From NCBI RefSeq assembly GCF_007992195.1, contig NZ_BJZU01000003.1, forward strand, positions 62,001 through 126,000: a stretch of 64,000 nucleotides of DNA, written 5' to 3'. The DNA is from Methylobacterium oxalidis (GTDB lineage: Bacteria; Pseudomonadota; Alphaproteobacteria; Rhizobiales; Beijerinckiaceae). Positions within the stretch are counted from its first letter, which is position 1; each line of letters begins with the position of its first letter. The notes under the pieces were generated by a model that saw only the letters and a list, made by a program, of their open reading frames with translations, was not told the DNA's origin and searched no databases. The position numbers and the translations under genes are program-made. Of the stretch, positions 38,389-47,459 are shown piece after piece.

Positions 38389-39564
38389 ATGCTGCTGCAC
38401 TTCTTCACGGCCCTGCGCGAGGCCAAGGTTCCGGTCACCCTGCGCGAGTACCTCGCGCTGCTCGGTGCGCTGGAGCGCGACCTCGCCGAAAAGCGGGTCG
38501 AGGAGTTCTACTTCCTGGCCCGGACCGCGCTCGTGAAGGACGAGCGCAACCTCGACCGGTTCGACCGCGTGTTCGGCTCCGTCTTCAAAGGGGTCGAGAG
38601 CTTGGGCGAGGCGGTGGAGCCCGCCGCCGTTCCCGAGGAGTGGCTGCGCAAGCTCGCCGAGAAGTACCTGACCGAGGCCGAGAAGGCGGAACTGAAGGCG
38701 CTCGGCTGGGACAAGCTGTTCGAGACGCTGAAGCAGCGCCTCGCCGAGCAGAAGGGCCGGCACCAGGGCGGCTCGAAGTGGATCGGCACGGGCGGCACCT
38801 CACCCTTCGGCGCCTACGGGTTCAACCCGGAGGGCATACGCATCGGGCAGGAGGGCAACCGCAACTTCCGCGCCGTGAAGGTCTGGGACAAGCGCGAGTT
38901 CCGCGACCTCGACGACGGCGTCGAGCTCGGTACCCGCAACATGCGGCTGGCGCTCCGGCGCCTGCGCCGCTTCGCCCGCACGGGCGCGGCCGAGGAGCTG
39001 GACCTCGACGGCACCATCCGGGAGACGGCCCGGCAGGGCTACCTCGACGTGAGATTGCGGCCGGAGCGGCGCAACGCCGTGAAGGTGCTGCTCTTCCTCG
39101 ACGTCGGCGGCTCGATGGATTGGCACGTGGAGCTCGCCGAGGAGTTGTTCTCGGCCGCGCGCTCGGAGTTCAAGCACTTCGCGCACTTCTACTTCCACAA
39201 CTGCCCCTACGAGGCGGTGTGGACCGAGAACCGGCGGCGCCACGACGAGCGCACGCCGCTCCTCGACGTGATCCGGACCTACCCGCCCGACTACCGGGTG
39301 GTCTTCGTCGGCGACGCCTCGATGAGCCCCTACGAGATCGCGATGCCGGGCGGCTCGGTCGAGCACTGGAACGAGGAGGCGGGTGCCGTCTGGCTTCAGC
39401 GGGTGCTCGACCATTTCCCGAAGGCGGTCTGGCTGAACCCGGTGCCGCGGGAGCAGTGGGCCTACACGCAGTCGATCGCGATGGTGCGGAGGATCTTCTC
39501 CGAGCGGATGTTCCCGCTCTCGCTGGAGGGGCTCGACGAGGCCATGCGCGCCCTGGTGCGGTGA
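38389..39564 (+). CDS. VWA-domain protein (CoxE/YehP-like partner of MoxR)
   Basis: A 391-residue soluble protein with a von Willebrand A domain in its C-terminal half. The MIDAS metal site is visible as DVGGS (Asp238-Ser242), with the later Asp in FVGDASMSPYE. The N-terminal half is helical and charged (REYLALLGALERDLAEKRVEEF). Proteins of this kind pair with MoxR ATPases to activate metalloenzymes or protein complexes. The MoxR gene is 4.8 kb upstream on the opposite strand. Translation was placed at the ATG at 38389; in-frame codons upstream look non-coding. Confidence 0.85.
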   Translation: MLLHFFTALREAKVPVTLREYLALLGALERDLAEKRVEEFYFLARTALVKDERNLDRFDRVFGSVFKGVESLGEAVEPAAVPEEWLRKLAEKYLTEAEKAELKALGWDKLFETLKQRLAEQKGRHQGGSKWIGTGGTSPFGAYGFNPEGIRIGQEGNRNFRAVKVWDKREFRDLDDGVELGTRNMRLALRRLRRFARTGAAEELDLDGTIRETARQGYLDVRLRPERRNAVKVLLFLDVGGSMDWHVELAEELFSAARSEFKHFAHFYFHNCPYEAVWTENRRRHDERTPLLDVIRTYPPDYRVVFVGDASMSPYEIAMPGGSVEHWNEEAGAVWLQRVLDHFPKAVWLNPVPREQWAYTQSIAMVRRIFSERMFPLSLEGLDEAMRALVR

Positions 39565-39589
39565 AGCTTGGCCCCGAGGTCGACGGGCC

Positions 39590-39910
39590 TCAGCCCTGCC
39601 GCGCCGGGGTGGTGACGCTGAGCCCGTCGAGCTCGGGGGTGATGCGGATCTGGCAGCAGAGGCGGGAGGTGTCGCGCACGTCGCTCGCGAAATCGAGCAT
39701 GTCGCGTTCCATGTCCTCGGCGGTGCCGACCACCTCCGCCCAGGGCTCGTTCACGTAGACGTGGCAGGTCGCGCAGGCGCAGGCACCGCCGCACTCGGCG
39801 TCGATGCCCGGAACGTTGTTTCGCAGTGCCGTCTCCATCACGGTGGCGCCGACGCTGCCCTCGACCGTTCGGGCCGTGCCGGCATGGTCGACGTAGGTGA
39901 TCTTCGGCAT
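39590..39910 (-). CDS. Adrenodoxin-type [2Fe-2S] ferredoxin
   Basis: A 106-residue electron carrier. The cluster cysteines follow the adrenodoxin pattern: Cys40-x5-Cys46-x2-Cys49 in ECGGACACATCHVYV, and the fourth in LCCQI (Cys86). Length and sequence match ferredoxin VI of Rhodobacter capsulatus. Such proteins serve cytochromes P450, ISC iron-sulfur assembly or other oxidases; no partner reductase is adjacent. The ATG follows GGAG six bases upstream. It converges with the VWA gene, 25 bp apart. Confidence 0.93.
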   Translation of the reverse strand: MPKITYVDHAGTARTVEGSVGATVMETALRNNVPGIDAECGGACACATCHVYVNEPWAEVVGTAEDMERDMLDFASDVRDTSRLCCQIRITPELDGLSVTTPARQG

Positions 39911-40086
39911 CGTTGGCTCCAGGCTCGTGCAGCGGTCAACATCGGTCGTGCGGCGGCGCCTGCTTGGCGGTGCCGGCGGCGGAATGCAAGCGCGCGCGCA
40001 CCGAGAACGGAATTTCATGCCCCATACGTCGGAACGCCGCGCCCGTTCCCGAAAACCGCGCCGGGTCGCCTTTTGCCGCAGGCGCG

Positions 40087-40425
40087 TCACCCGCGCCGGG
40101 CGCCCTCGATCTCCGCGAGCGCCGCGGCCACCGCGGCCGCGAGCGCGGCGAGGTCGGCGGGCTCGACCGGACCGCCGCGCCGCAGCCCGTTCTCGATCCG
40201 GGACGCGGCCTCCGCCACCGCCCCCGCGCCGACCCCGAGGGCCGAGCCCTTGAGGGTGTGCGCCGCGTCGGCGCGCTCCGCGGGCGAGGCCACAACATCC
40301 CTGATGCGGGGGGACAGGCTTCGGCACTGCCCCGCGAACAGGTCGAGCAACTCGTCGGCGAGGGCCCCGTCGCCGAAGGTCTGGGCGTCTAGATGGACGC
40401 GATCGATGGCGGATCCGTGCTGCAC
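40087..40425 (-). CDS. Hpt (histidine phosphotransfer) domain protein
   Basis: A ~112-residue single-domain phosphotransfer protein. The helical bundle carries the phosphorylatable His in AHTLKGSALGVGA; surrounding helices are Ala/Glu-rich (ADELLDLFAGQCRSL, GAVAEAASRIENGL). It would shuttle a phosphate between a hybrid kinase and response regulators, but none is encoded next to it. I place the start at GTG 40425; an upstream TTG at 40473 would add 16 residues. It lies on the opposite strand from the giant gene that starts 260 bp further. Confidence 0.78.
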   Translation of the reverse strand: MQHGSAIDRVHLDAQTFGDGALADELLDLFAGQCRSLSPRIRDVVASPAERADAAHTLKGSALGVGAGAVAEAASRIENGLRRGGPVEPADLAALAAAVAAALAEIEGARRG

Positions 40426-40684
40426 CGTACCGGCGGCTCCTGCTATCCACAGGCGCGCCCGTGGCGGTCTCAACCGTTTAAGCCCTGTGGCGACATGGGA
40501 TAAAGCGGTCTCGGCGGAGCCGCCCGTCGCTTGGTAACCATTTCGTTAAGGTTTTTTCGAGCGGTTCCCCGGCTCGGGTATCCCGGCCCGCCGCCGAGGT
40601 CTAAACTTCCTTGGTAAACGGGAATTTCTGTCTCCGCTTCCGGACGCGGCCGGTTGCGCGGGACTGCGCGTGGCGAGGCGTTGC

Positions 40685-43600
40685 ATGGCGACCGAGAAGA
40701 AGCTGAAGGACCCGGCCGAGGCGGCCCTGTCTGCGATCGAGCAGGCGCTCAACCTCGACCTCCTGACGCCCGGTGCCGAGAAGCGGACGGAGCCGCGCCT
40801 GCCCGATGTCGGCGACACCGATCCTCTCGACGAGCCGAACGGCCGCCAGGCCCCGCCCCGCCTCAGCTTCGACGAGCCCCTCGCCTCGGACGTGCCGCCG
40901 CCGGACCGCAACCGGCCGCACCGCGAGGGCGGCCTGCTCCCGCCGGACCGCTCCCTCGTGGCCAACGACGACCGCCGCAACATCGGCATCCTGCAGCAGA
41001 CGCTGCGGGTGCGCCCCTCGCGCAAGCCCTACCTGATCGCCGCCGCCGCCGCCTTCCTGTGGCTCAACAGCCTCGTCCTTCTGGCCTGGAGCCAGTCGGG
41101 CGGCGACCTCAAGGGCTTCCTGGTGGGGCTCACGGCGCTGCAGGCGACGGTGGGCGCGGCCGCCGTGCTCGGGCCGATCCTGCTCTTCCTCATCACGGCG
41201 ATGCTGGCCGTGCGCGCGCAGGAGATGCGCCTCGTTGCCCGCGCGGTCGGCGAGGTGGCGGTGCGGCTCGCGGAGCCGGAGAGCTTCTCCACCGACGCGG
41301 TGCTGACCATGTCGCAGACCGTGCGCCGCGAGGTGGCGGCGGTGGGCGACGGCGTCGAGCGGGCGCTCGCCCGCGCGGGCGAGCTCGAGACCCTGGTGCG
41401 CGGCGAGATCGCCACGCTGGAGCGCGCCTACTCGGACAACGAGATCCGCATCCGCTCGCTCGTGGACGAGCTCGTCGCCCAGCGCGAGTCGATCGTCGCC
41501 AACGCCGAGCGCGTGCGCGGCGCCATCACGGGCACGCACCAGAGCCTCAGCCAGGAACTGGAGGGCGCCGCCGAGCGCATCGTCACCGCGATGACGGGCG
41601 CGGGCGAGCGCGTCACCAGCGCCCTCGATGCCCGTGGCGAGGCGATCACCAGCGCGCTCGGCAACCGCGGCGACGCGATCACCACCGCGCTCGGCGATGC
41701 GGGCGACCGCGTCGTGGAGGTGATGTCCGGCCGCGGCGACGACCTGATCCAGCGCCTCGTCAGCACCAGCGAGGGTGTCCGCACCAGCCTCAACGAGGTC
41801 GGCAACAGCCTGACGGAGTCGCTGGAGCGGCGCGCCGACGAGGTGACGCGCGCCTTCGAGCGCACGGGCGGCCTCCTGACGACGACGCTCGCCGACAATG
41901 CCGGCCAGGTGGCCCGCACCCTCGCGGAGACCGGCAGCGGCGTCATCGAGGCGCTCGACCGCCAGGGCGGCGCGGTCCGCGAGAGCTTCGAGCGCTCGGC
42001 GAAGGGACTGGAGGACGCCTTCCTGTCGCGCGGGAGCGAGCTGACGGAGCGTTTCTCCAACACCGGCGGTGAGATCACCGCTCGCTTCGCCGAGATCGGC
42101 GAGGGTCTGCGCGCGCATTTCGCGGCGACCGGCAGTGCCCTCACGGACGACCTCGCGAGCCGCGGCGCGGGCCTGCGCGCCGAGATCGAGGCGGCGGGCG
42201 CCGGTGTCTCCGACATGATTGAGGCCCGCGGCCGCGAGACCCAGGCCGGGCTGGCGCTCGCCGCGAGCGGGATCGTGGAGAGCTTCTCGAACCGGGCCAC
42301 GGGCCTGCGCGACGACCTCGTCGGTTCCGTCGAGCGCCTCGCCGAGACGATGGACAATCGCGGCGGCGCGCTCGCCGGGCGCATCGAGGCGGTGGCGGAC
42401 CGCCTGCACGAGACGATCACGGTGCACGGCGCCACCCTCGAGACCAGCCTGAACGCCGCGGGCGAGCAGGTGGGCGGCCTCGTCGCCGCGCGGACAGGGG
42501 CTGCCACGCAGGCCCTGGAGGGTGCCTTCGCGGCGCTCAGCGCGACCTTCGAGTCGAATGCCGACGCGGCGCTCGGCACGCTGCGCGCCACCGTCGACGG
42601 CCTGACGGCCGATCTCGGCGGCCGCACCCAGGAGGCCGCGGACACGATCCGCCGCAGCGCGGAGGAGACCACGGTCGCGCTCGGCGCCAGCACGGCGGAA
42701 GCCGCCCAGGCGCTGCGGCGCTCGGCGGCCGGGGCGACCGGCGAGCTCGAGGCCCGCACGGTCGAGGCGGTGCAGATCTTCGAGAGCCGGCTCGCGGCGA
42801 CCGCCGAGGCGCTGGCCGGGCGTACCGAGGAGGCTGCCGCGCACCTGCGCCGCGTCTCCGAGGAGGCGAGCGGCGAGGCTTCCGAGCGCGCGGCCGCGCT
42901 CGTGGCCCGCTTCACCGAGGCGACGGACGCGCTCCGCGCCGCCTCCGAGAGCGGCACCAGCGCCCTGGAAACCCGCACCGTCGCCCTGCTCGCCGATTTC
43001 CGCACGCAGGCCGAGGGCCTGCACGGCGAGATGGGCGGCCGGGTCGAGGCGTCACTGGAGGCCCTGCGCCGGACGCTCGACGAGCTTCAGACCGCGCTCG
43101 CGCAGCGCGCCGAGGAGGCCACGGGCACGATCGCCCGCGCGGCGGAAGCGCTCGGCACCGATCTCACCATCCGCATCGGCGACGTCGAGAGCGCCTTCGG
43201 CACGCACAGCCGCGGCATGACCGACCTGATCAGCCAGCACGCGGAGGAGGCCCACACCCGCCTCGCCACGACCGGGCGCGACATCGTGCTGGCGGTGGCG
43301 AGCCAGGGCGCGCGCGTGGCGGACGCCCTCAACCAGACCGGGGCGAGCTTCGCCGAGACCGCGGAGAACCGCGCCCGCGCCATGGACGAGGTGCTCGGCA
43401 GCCGGCTCGCTGCCCTGCAGGAGACGATCGCCCGCGGCGACATCCTGGCCGACCGCATCTCCCGCGACACAAACTCCCTCAGCGAGGTGGTCACCGGTCG
43501 CCTGGAGGAGATGGACCGCGTCATCACCGTGCAGGGCAAGGCGGTGGCCGAGAGCATCGCCGAGCGCGCCCGCGAGGCGCGGGAGGTGGTCGAGACGCAT

Positions 43601-46600
43601 CTCGGCGCCCTGGAGGAGCGCACGACCAAGCGCTCGCAGGAGATCGGCGAGACCTTCGCCAACCTCGTCACCCACATCGACGGCCACCTCGGCGCCCGCG
43701 CCACCGCCCTCAACGAGGCGCTCATCGTGCGCACCGGCGAGATGGCGCGCATCATGGCCGAGGGCGGGCGCGACATCGTCCAGTCCCTCGACGCGCGGGC
43801 CGACACCATGGCCGAGGACATCGCGGCCCGCTCGGCGCGGCTCGGCGACGCCCTCGCCGCCCGCACGGCCGAGATCAGCGACCGTCTCGACGGGCAGACG
43901 CGGGACCTCGCGCGCCGCCTCGACGAGGGAGCCGACCGCTTCGACAGCGGCGTCCTGGCGCGGCTCGAGGCGATCGGCACCGCGCTCGAGGAGCGCAGCC
44001 GCCTGATCGACGAGACCTTCGGCGCGCAGGCCTTCGAGGCGATCCGCCTGATCGAGGCGCGCACCCGCGCCGTCGACGAGGAGCTTGCCGGCCGCACCCG
44101 CGAGCTCGTCGACCTGATCCAGACCCGTGCCGGCGAGGCCGACACCCTGCTCGGCGCGCAGGCGGGCGCGATCCGCGCCGCCTTCTCGGAGCGCGCGGAC
44201 GACCTCGGCCGGCTCATCGACGAGCGCACGGCGGCGATGTCGAACGAGCTCGACGAGAAGGGCCGGATCGTGTTCGGCGCCATCGGCGGCCGCGTCACAG
44301 AGCTCGCCCGCCTGTTCGACCGCGGCGGCACCTCCCTCGCCGAGCTCATCGAGAGCCGCGGTGACAGCGTGCTGGCCAAGCTGCGCGAGACCATCGCGGA
44401 GGCCGACCGCATGCTCGGCGACGGCGAGGGCCGCCTCGGCCGCACCCTCGACAGCCGCACCTCCGACATCAGCGCGCTCCTCGACGAGGGCGTGCGGACC
44501 GTCCACGGCCTCCTCGACGCGCGCACCAGCGAGATGCGCAGTCTCCTCGACGAGCACGCCCGCACCCTCAGCGACAGCCTCGACGGGCGCCTCGGCCCGT
44601 TGCACGACGCCCTCGACGAGCGCGGCCGGACCCTCGTCCAGACCATCGAGTCGACGCTCGGCCATGCCGCCGGCGCGCTGGCGGACCGCACGCAGCATCT
44701 CGGCGGCCTGTTCGACGAGCGCCTGCGCGACCTCGACGCGGTGGTGGAAGGGCGCGGCCTGCAGCTCGCCGAGACGGTCGATGCCCGCACGCAGGGGCTG
44801 CGCACCCTGTTCGACGAGGTGCTCCACGCCCTCGACCGCGTCGTGGAGAGCCGCACCGGCGCCTTCCGCGAGCAGGTCGACGTCCGCGGCCAGGCGCTCG
44901 CCAGCCTCCTGGACGAGCGCCTGCGCGAGCTCGAGGGGATCGTGGACGGCCGCACAACCGCCTTCTCGGAGCAGGTCGACGCCCGCAGCCAGGCGCTGAC
45001 TGCCCTGTTCGACGAGCGGCTGCGCGAGCTCGACGGTCTGGTCGAGGGCCGCACCGCGGCGCTCGCCCGCACCATCGAGTCGCAGGGCAGTGCCCTCACC
45101 CAGGCGGTGGATTCCCGCAGCGAGGCTTTCACCAGCCGCATCGACACCCGGATGAAGACGTTCGCGACGCTCGTCGCCTCCCGCGGCGACGCCCTCGCGA
45201 CCGCTTTCGACGACCGCCACGACGCCTTCGCGGCCCTGGTCGAGGAGCGGATCGTCGCGATGGCCGCGGCCCTCGACGAGCGGGCCCGCAACCACGCGGC
45301 CCTGGCCGAGGCCCACACCACGGCCCTGGGCGCCGCGCTCGACCAGCGCAACGACGCGGTCGCGGCGCTCATCGACGCGCGCAACCGCCAGATGTCGGAG
45401 GGCTTCGAGCGCCGCGCGACGGCACTCGGCGCCCTGGTGGATTCCCGCGGCGAGGCCCTGTCGCTCCGCCTCGCCGAGAGCGCCGAGCGGATCGTCCGCG
45501 CGATCGAGGAGCGCGGCGGCGAGCTCGTGACGCATGTGGACGATCGCGGCCAGGCCGTGGCCGAGACGCTCGGCAGCAACGTCGAGCGCCTGCGCGCCGT
45601 CATCGACGGCCCGGTCCTTCATCTGGCCGACGCGCTGGCCGAGCGCAGCGACGCGATCGAGCGCGCGCTCGCCGAGACCGGAACGCCGCTGGTCGAGGCC
45701 CTGCGGGCACGCACCGAGGAGCTGGTCGCGCAGTCGAGCGAGTCGGCCCGGCTTCTGCGCGCCGCGATCGAGGACGGGGCCGCCCGCACCGTCACCGGGC
45801 TCTCCGAGACGAACGATCGCCTGCGCCGCGACCTCAACGGCGTCCTCGCCCGCATCGAGCAGGCCAACGACGCGCTCAAGGACCTCGTCGCGGGTGCCGG
45901 CGAGAATCTCGGCGCGATCGAGGGCGGGCTCGCCGGCCGCGTGCAGCAGATCGAGGCGGCCCTCGCCGAGATCGCCAGCGAGACGAGCCGCGCGAGCGAG
46001 GGCGTCTCGGCGCAGGTCGCCGCCCTCCGGGACGTGTCGGAAGGCGCGCTCAAGGAGGCTTCCGCGCTCGCCGCGACCCTCGACAGCCAGGGCCGGACGC
46101 TGGCGGAGCGGGCGGGCGCGCATGTCCGCACGCTCACCGAGGCGGCCGGCACGCTGGAGACCGTCGAGGGCCGGCTCGCCGAGACCCTGTCGGGCCGCGA
46201 GGGTGCGGTGACGGCGGCGCTCGCCGCCATCGAGGGCCGCTCGTCGGACCTCGAGGCGCAGACGGCCCGCTTCGGCCAGATGATCGAGGAGACCCTGCGC
46301 GCCGCCGAGGAGCGCGCCCGCAGCGTCGGCGCCAACCTCTCGCAGGCCGCCCAGCAGGCGGGCGCCACCGTGACCGGCGAGTTCGAGCGGCTGCGCACGG
46401 GCGCCGGCACCGAGAGCGAGCGCACCGCGCAGGCCGTCCGTTCCGCGATCGAGGCCGCCTCGCAGCAGATGCGGGCCGTTTTCGAGGAGTCGCAGGCCCG
46501 CTTCGGGGAAACCGTCGCCAGCATGCGGGAGATGGCCACGACCATCCGCTCCGAGCTGGAGGCCACCCGCGGCGACCTGCAGCGGGGCGTGCTGGAGATC

Positions 46601-47401
46601 CCGCGCGAGACGCAGGACGCGACGAGCGAGATGCGCCGCGTCGTCTCCGATCAGATCAAGGCCCTCAACGAGCTGTCCGCCCTGGTCTCCCGCTCGAACC
46701 GCTCGGTCGACGTCGTCCAGCCACAGGCCGCCGAGCAGCGGCGGGTGGCCGAGGCGGGCCGCTCGTCGGCCGCGACGGTGCGGGCCTCCGCGCCGCCCGC
46801 CGCGGCGGCACCCGCGAAGGCGCCCGCTCCAGCGGCGAGCGCTCCGCAGCCTGTCGGCTCCCGGCCCGCCACGCCGACCGCCCGCGCCGAGACCCCGGCC
46901 GCGCGGCCGGGCGGGACCCCGACCCGGCCGGCCGCCGCGGGCGACAAGCGCGGCTGGCTCTCCGACCTGCTCACTCGCGCCTCCCTCGACGAGGAGGAGG
47001 CGCCCGCCGCCCGCAACGTCCAGGCCGAGGCGGCCAAGGTGGGCAGCGAGCGCAGCCGCACCACGCTCGAATCGATCTCGACCGACATCGCGCGGATGAT
47101 CGACCACAGGACCGCGGTGGAGCTCTGGGAGCGCTACCGGCGCGGCGAGCCGAACCTGTTCGAGCCCGGCATCTACACGCCGCAGGGCCGGCAGACCTTC
47201 ACCGAGCTGCAGCGGCGCTACCGCGGAGACGCGGATTTCCGCCGGACGGTCGACCGCTACGTCAGCGAGTTCGAGCGCCTTCTCGGGGACGTCTCGAAGA
47301 ACGACCGCGACTCGAAGCGGGCCGACGCCTATCTCACCTCCGAGACCGGCAAGGTCTACACGATGCTCGCGCACGCGAGCGGGCGCTTCGAGGGGGCCTG
47401 A
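40685..47401 (+). CDS. Giant membrane-anchored 11-residue-repeat protein, Growth Pole Ring (GPR/RgsE)-like
   Basis: A 2238-residue protein (ATG at 40685 after GAGG). Residues 1-110 are acidic, Pro-rich and cytoplasmic. Two membrane segments follow (about 115-138 and 150-180). From ~230 to ~2000 the chain is almost purely helical and built of 11-residue repeats of the form R-x-x-x-L-x-x-x-L-D-E; two runs (273-723 and 917-1719) contain 41 and 73 units without a slip. Then come a Pro/Ala linker (~2010-2086) and a C-terminal domain (2087-2238) with WLSDLL, RMIDHRTAVELWERY and KVYTMLAHASGRF. Repeats of this apolipoprotein type, the two N-terminal helices and the size match the Growth Pole Ring protein of Agrobacterium (2115 residues) and RgsE of Sinorhizobium, which organise the growing cell pole. 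Homology is inferred from architecture, not alignment. Confidence 0.75.
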   Translation: MATEKKLKDPAEAALSAIEQALNLDLLTPGAEKRTEPRLPDVGDTDPLDEPNGRQAPPRLSFDEPLASDVPPPDRNRPHREGGLLPPDRSLVANDDRRNIGILQQTLRVRPSRKPYLIAAAAAFLWLNSLVLLAWSQSGGDLKGFLVGLTALQATVGAAAVLGPILLFLITAMLAVRAQEMRLVARAVGEVAVRLAEPESFSTDAVLTMSQTVRREVAAVGDGVERALARAGELETLVRGEIATLERAYSDNEIRIRSLVDELVAQRESIVANAERVRGAITGTHQSLSQELEGAAERIVTAMTGAGERVTSALDARGEAITSALGNRGDAITTALGDAGDRVVEVMSGRGDDLIQRLVSTSEGVRTSLNEVGNSLTESLERRADEVTRAFERTGGLLTTTLADNAGQVARTLAETGSGVIEALDRQGGAVRESFERSAKGLEDAFLSRGSELTERFSNTGGEITARFAEIGEGLRAHFAATGSALTDDLASRGAGLRAEIEAAGAGVSDMIEARGRETQAGLALAASGIVESFSNRATGLRDDLVGSVERLAETMDNRGGALAGRIEAVADRLHETITVHGATLETSLNAAGEQVGGLVAARTGAATQALEGAFAALSATFESNADAALGTLRATVDGLTADLGGRTQEAADTIRRSAEETTVALGASTAEAAQALRRSAAGATGELEARTVEAVQIFESRLAATAEALAGRTEEAAAHLRRVSEEASGEASERAAALVARFTEATDALRAASESGTSALETRTVALLADFRTQAEGLHGEMGGRVEASLEALRRTLDELQTALAQRAEEATGTIARAAEALGTDLTIRIGDVESAFGTHSRGMTDLISQHAEEAHTRLATTGRDIVLAVASQGARVADALNQTGASFAETAENRARAMDEVLGSRLAALQETIARGDILADRISRDTNSLSEVVTGRLEEMDRVITVQGKAVAESIAERAREAREVVETHLGALEERTTKRSQEIGETFANLVTHIDGHLGARATALNEALIVRTGEMARIMAEGGRDIVQSLDARADTMAEDIAARSARLGDALAARTAEISDRLDGQTRDLARRLDEGADRFDSGVLARLEAIGTALEERSRLIDETFGAQAFEAIRLIEARTRAVDEELAGRTRELVDLIQTRAGEADTLLGAQAGAIRAAFSERADDLGRLIDERTAAMSNELDEKGRIVFGAIGGRVTELARLFDRGGTSLAELIESRGDSVLAKLRETIAEADRMLGDGEGRLGRTLDSRTSDISALLDEGVRTVHGLLDARTSEMRSLLDEHARTLSDSLDGRLGPLHDALDERGRTLVQTIESTLGHAAGALADRTQHLGGLFDERLRDLDAVVEGRGLQLAETVDARTQGLRTLFDEVLHALDRVVESRTGAFREQVDVRGQALASLLDERLRELEGIVDGRTTAFSEQVDARSQALTALFDERLRELDGLVEGRTAALARTIESQGSALTQAVDSRSEAFTSRIDTRMKTFATLVASRGDALATAFDDRHDAFAALVEERIVAMAAALDERARNHAALAEAHTTALGAALDQRNDAVAALIDARNRQMSEGFERRATALGALVDSRGEALSLRLAESAERIVRAIEERGGELVTHVDDRGQAVAETLGSNVERLRAVIDGPVLHLADALAERSDAIERALAETGTPLVEALRARTEELVAQSSESARLLRAAIEDGAARTVTGLSETNDRLRRDLNGVLARIEQANDALKDLVAGAGENLGAIEGGLAGRVQQIEAALAEIASETSRASEGVSAQVAALRDVSEGALKEASALAATLDSQGRTLAERAGAHVRTLTEAAGTLETVEGRLAETLSGREGAVTAALAAIEGRSSDLEAQTARFGQMIEETLRAAEERARSVGANLSQAAQQAGATVTGEFERLRTGAGTESERTAQAVRSAIEAASQQMRAVFEESQARFGETVASMREMATTIRSELEATRGDLQRGVLEIPRETQDATSEMRRVVSDQIKALNELSALVSRSNRSVDVVQPQAAEQRRVAEAGRSSAATVRASAPPAAAAPAKAPAPAASAPQPVGSRPATPTARAETPAARPGGTPTRPAAAGDKRGWLSDLLTRASLDEEEAPAARNVQAEAAKVGSERSRTTLESISTDIARMIDHRTAVELWERYRRGEPNLFEPGIYTPQGRQTFTELQRRYRGDADFRRTVDRYVSEFERLLGDVSKNDRDSKRADAYLTSETGKVYTMLAHASGRFEGA
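41501..42853 (+). repeat. First run of 11-residue (33-bp) coding repeats, 41 units
   Basis: Residues 273-723 of the giant protein parse as 41 consecutive 11-mers in one register, such as RGEAITSALGN, RGDAITTALGD and TGSGVIEALDR. Positions 5 and 9 are nearly always hydrophobic; position 1 is often Arg, Thr or Ser and position 2 often Gly or Ala. Divergence between units is high, so the DNA is only weakly repetitive. Confidence 0.9.
43433..45841 (+). repeat. Second run of 11-residue (33-bp) coding repeats, 73 units
   Basis: Residues 917-1719 parse as 73 consecutive 11-mers in one register. Position 1 is Arg in most units, positions 5 and 9 hydrophobic, position 10 usually Asp, Glu or Ala: RTSEMRSLLDE, RLGPLHDALDE, RSQALTALFDE. 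The register slips by one residue just before this run (RLAALQETIA is a 10-mer). Confidence 0.9.
44870..45067 (+). repeat. Recent 99-bp in-frame duplication inside the giant gene
   Basis: Two adjacent 33-residue blocks, beginning EQVDVRGQAL (44870) and EQVDARSQAL (44969), share 22 of 33 residues, well above neighbouring units. Each block equals three 11-mers, suggesting expansion of the repeat array in 99-bp steps. Confidence 0.75.
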
Positions 47402-47425
47402 GGTCCGGGCTGGACCCGTCTTGAA

Positions 47426-47458
47426 CGCCGGCGGCGCCCCGTGCGGGCGGCGTCGGCG
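47426..47458. terminator. Hairpin between the giant gene and DUF1489
   Basis: Bases 47426-47439 and 47445-47458 form a GC-rich 14-bp stem with one mismatch and a G-T pair, loop of five. It sits between convergent stops (47401 and 47460). There is no T-run. Confidence 0.4.
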
Positions 47459-47459
47459 C

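Noticed and set aside
40440-40455. A DnaA-box-like TATCCACAG suggesting a replication origin
   Set aside because: It is a single imperfect copy; no cluster of boxes, AT-rich unwinding region or dnaA/dnaN/hemE context.
43052-47374. A stop-free minus-strand frame of 1440 codons antisense to the giant gene
   Set aside because: It mirrors the plus-strand repeats; high GC and repeated codon choices remove stops on the other strand. The plus-strand product has membrane segments, regular repeats and a folded C-terminal domain, while the antisense product is low-complexity with no motif.
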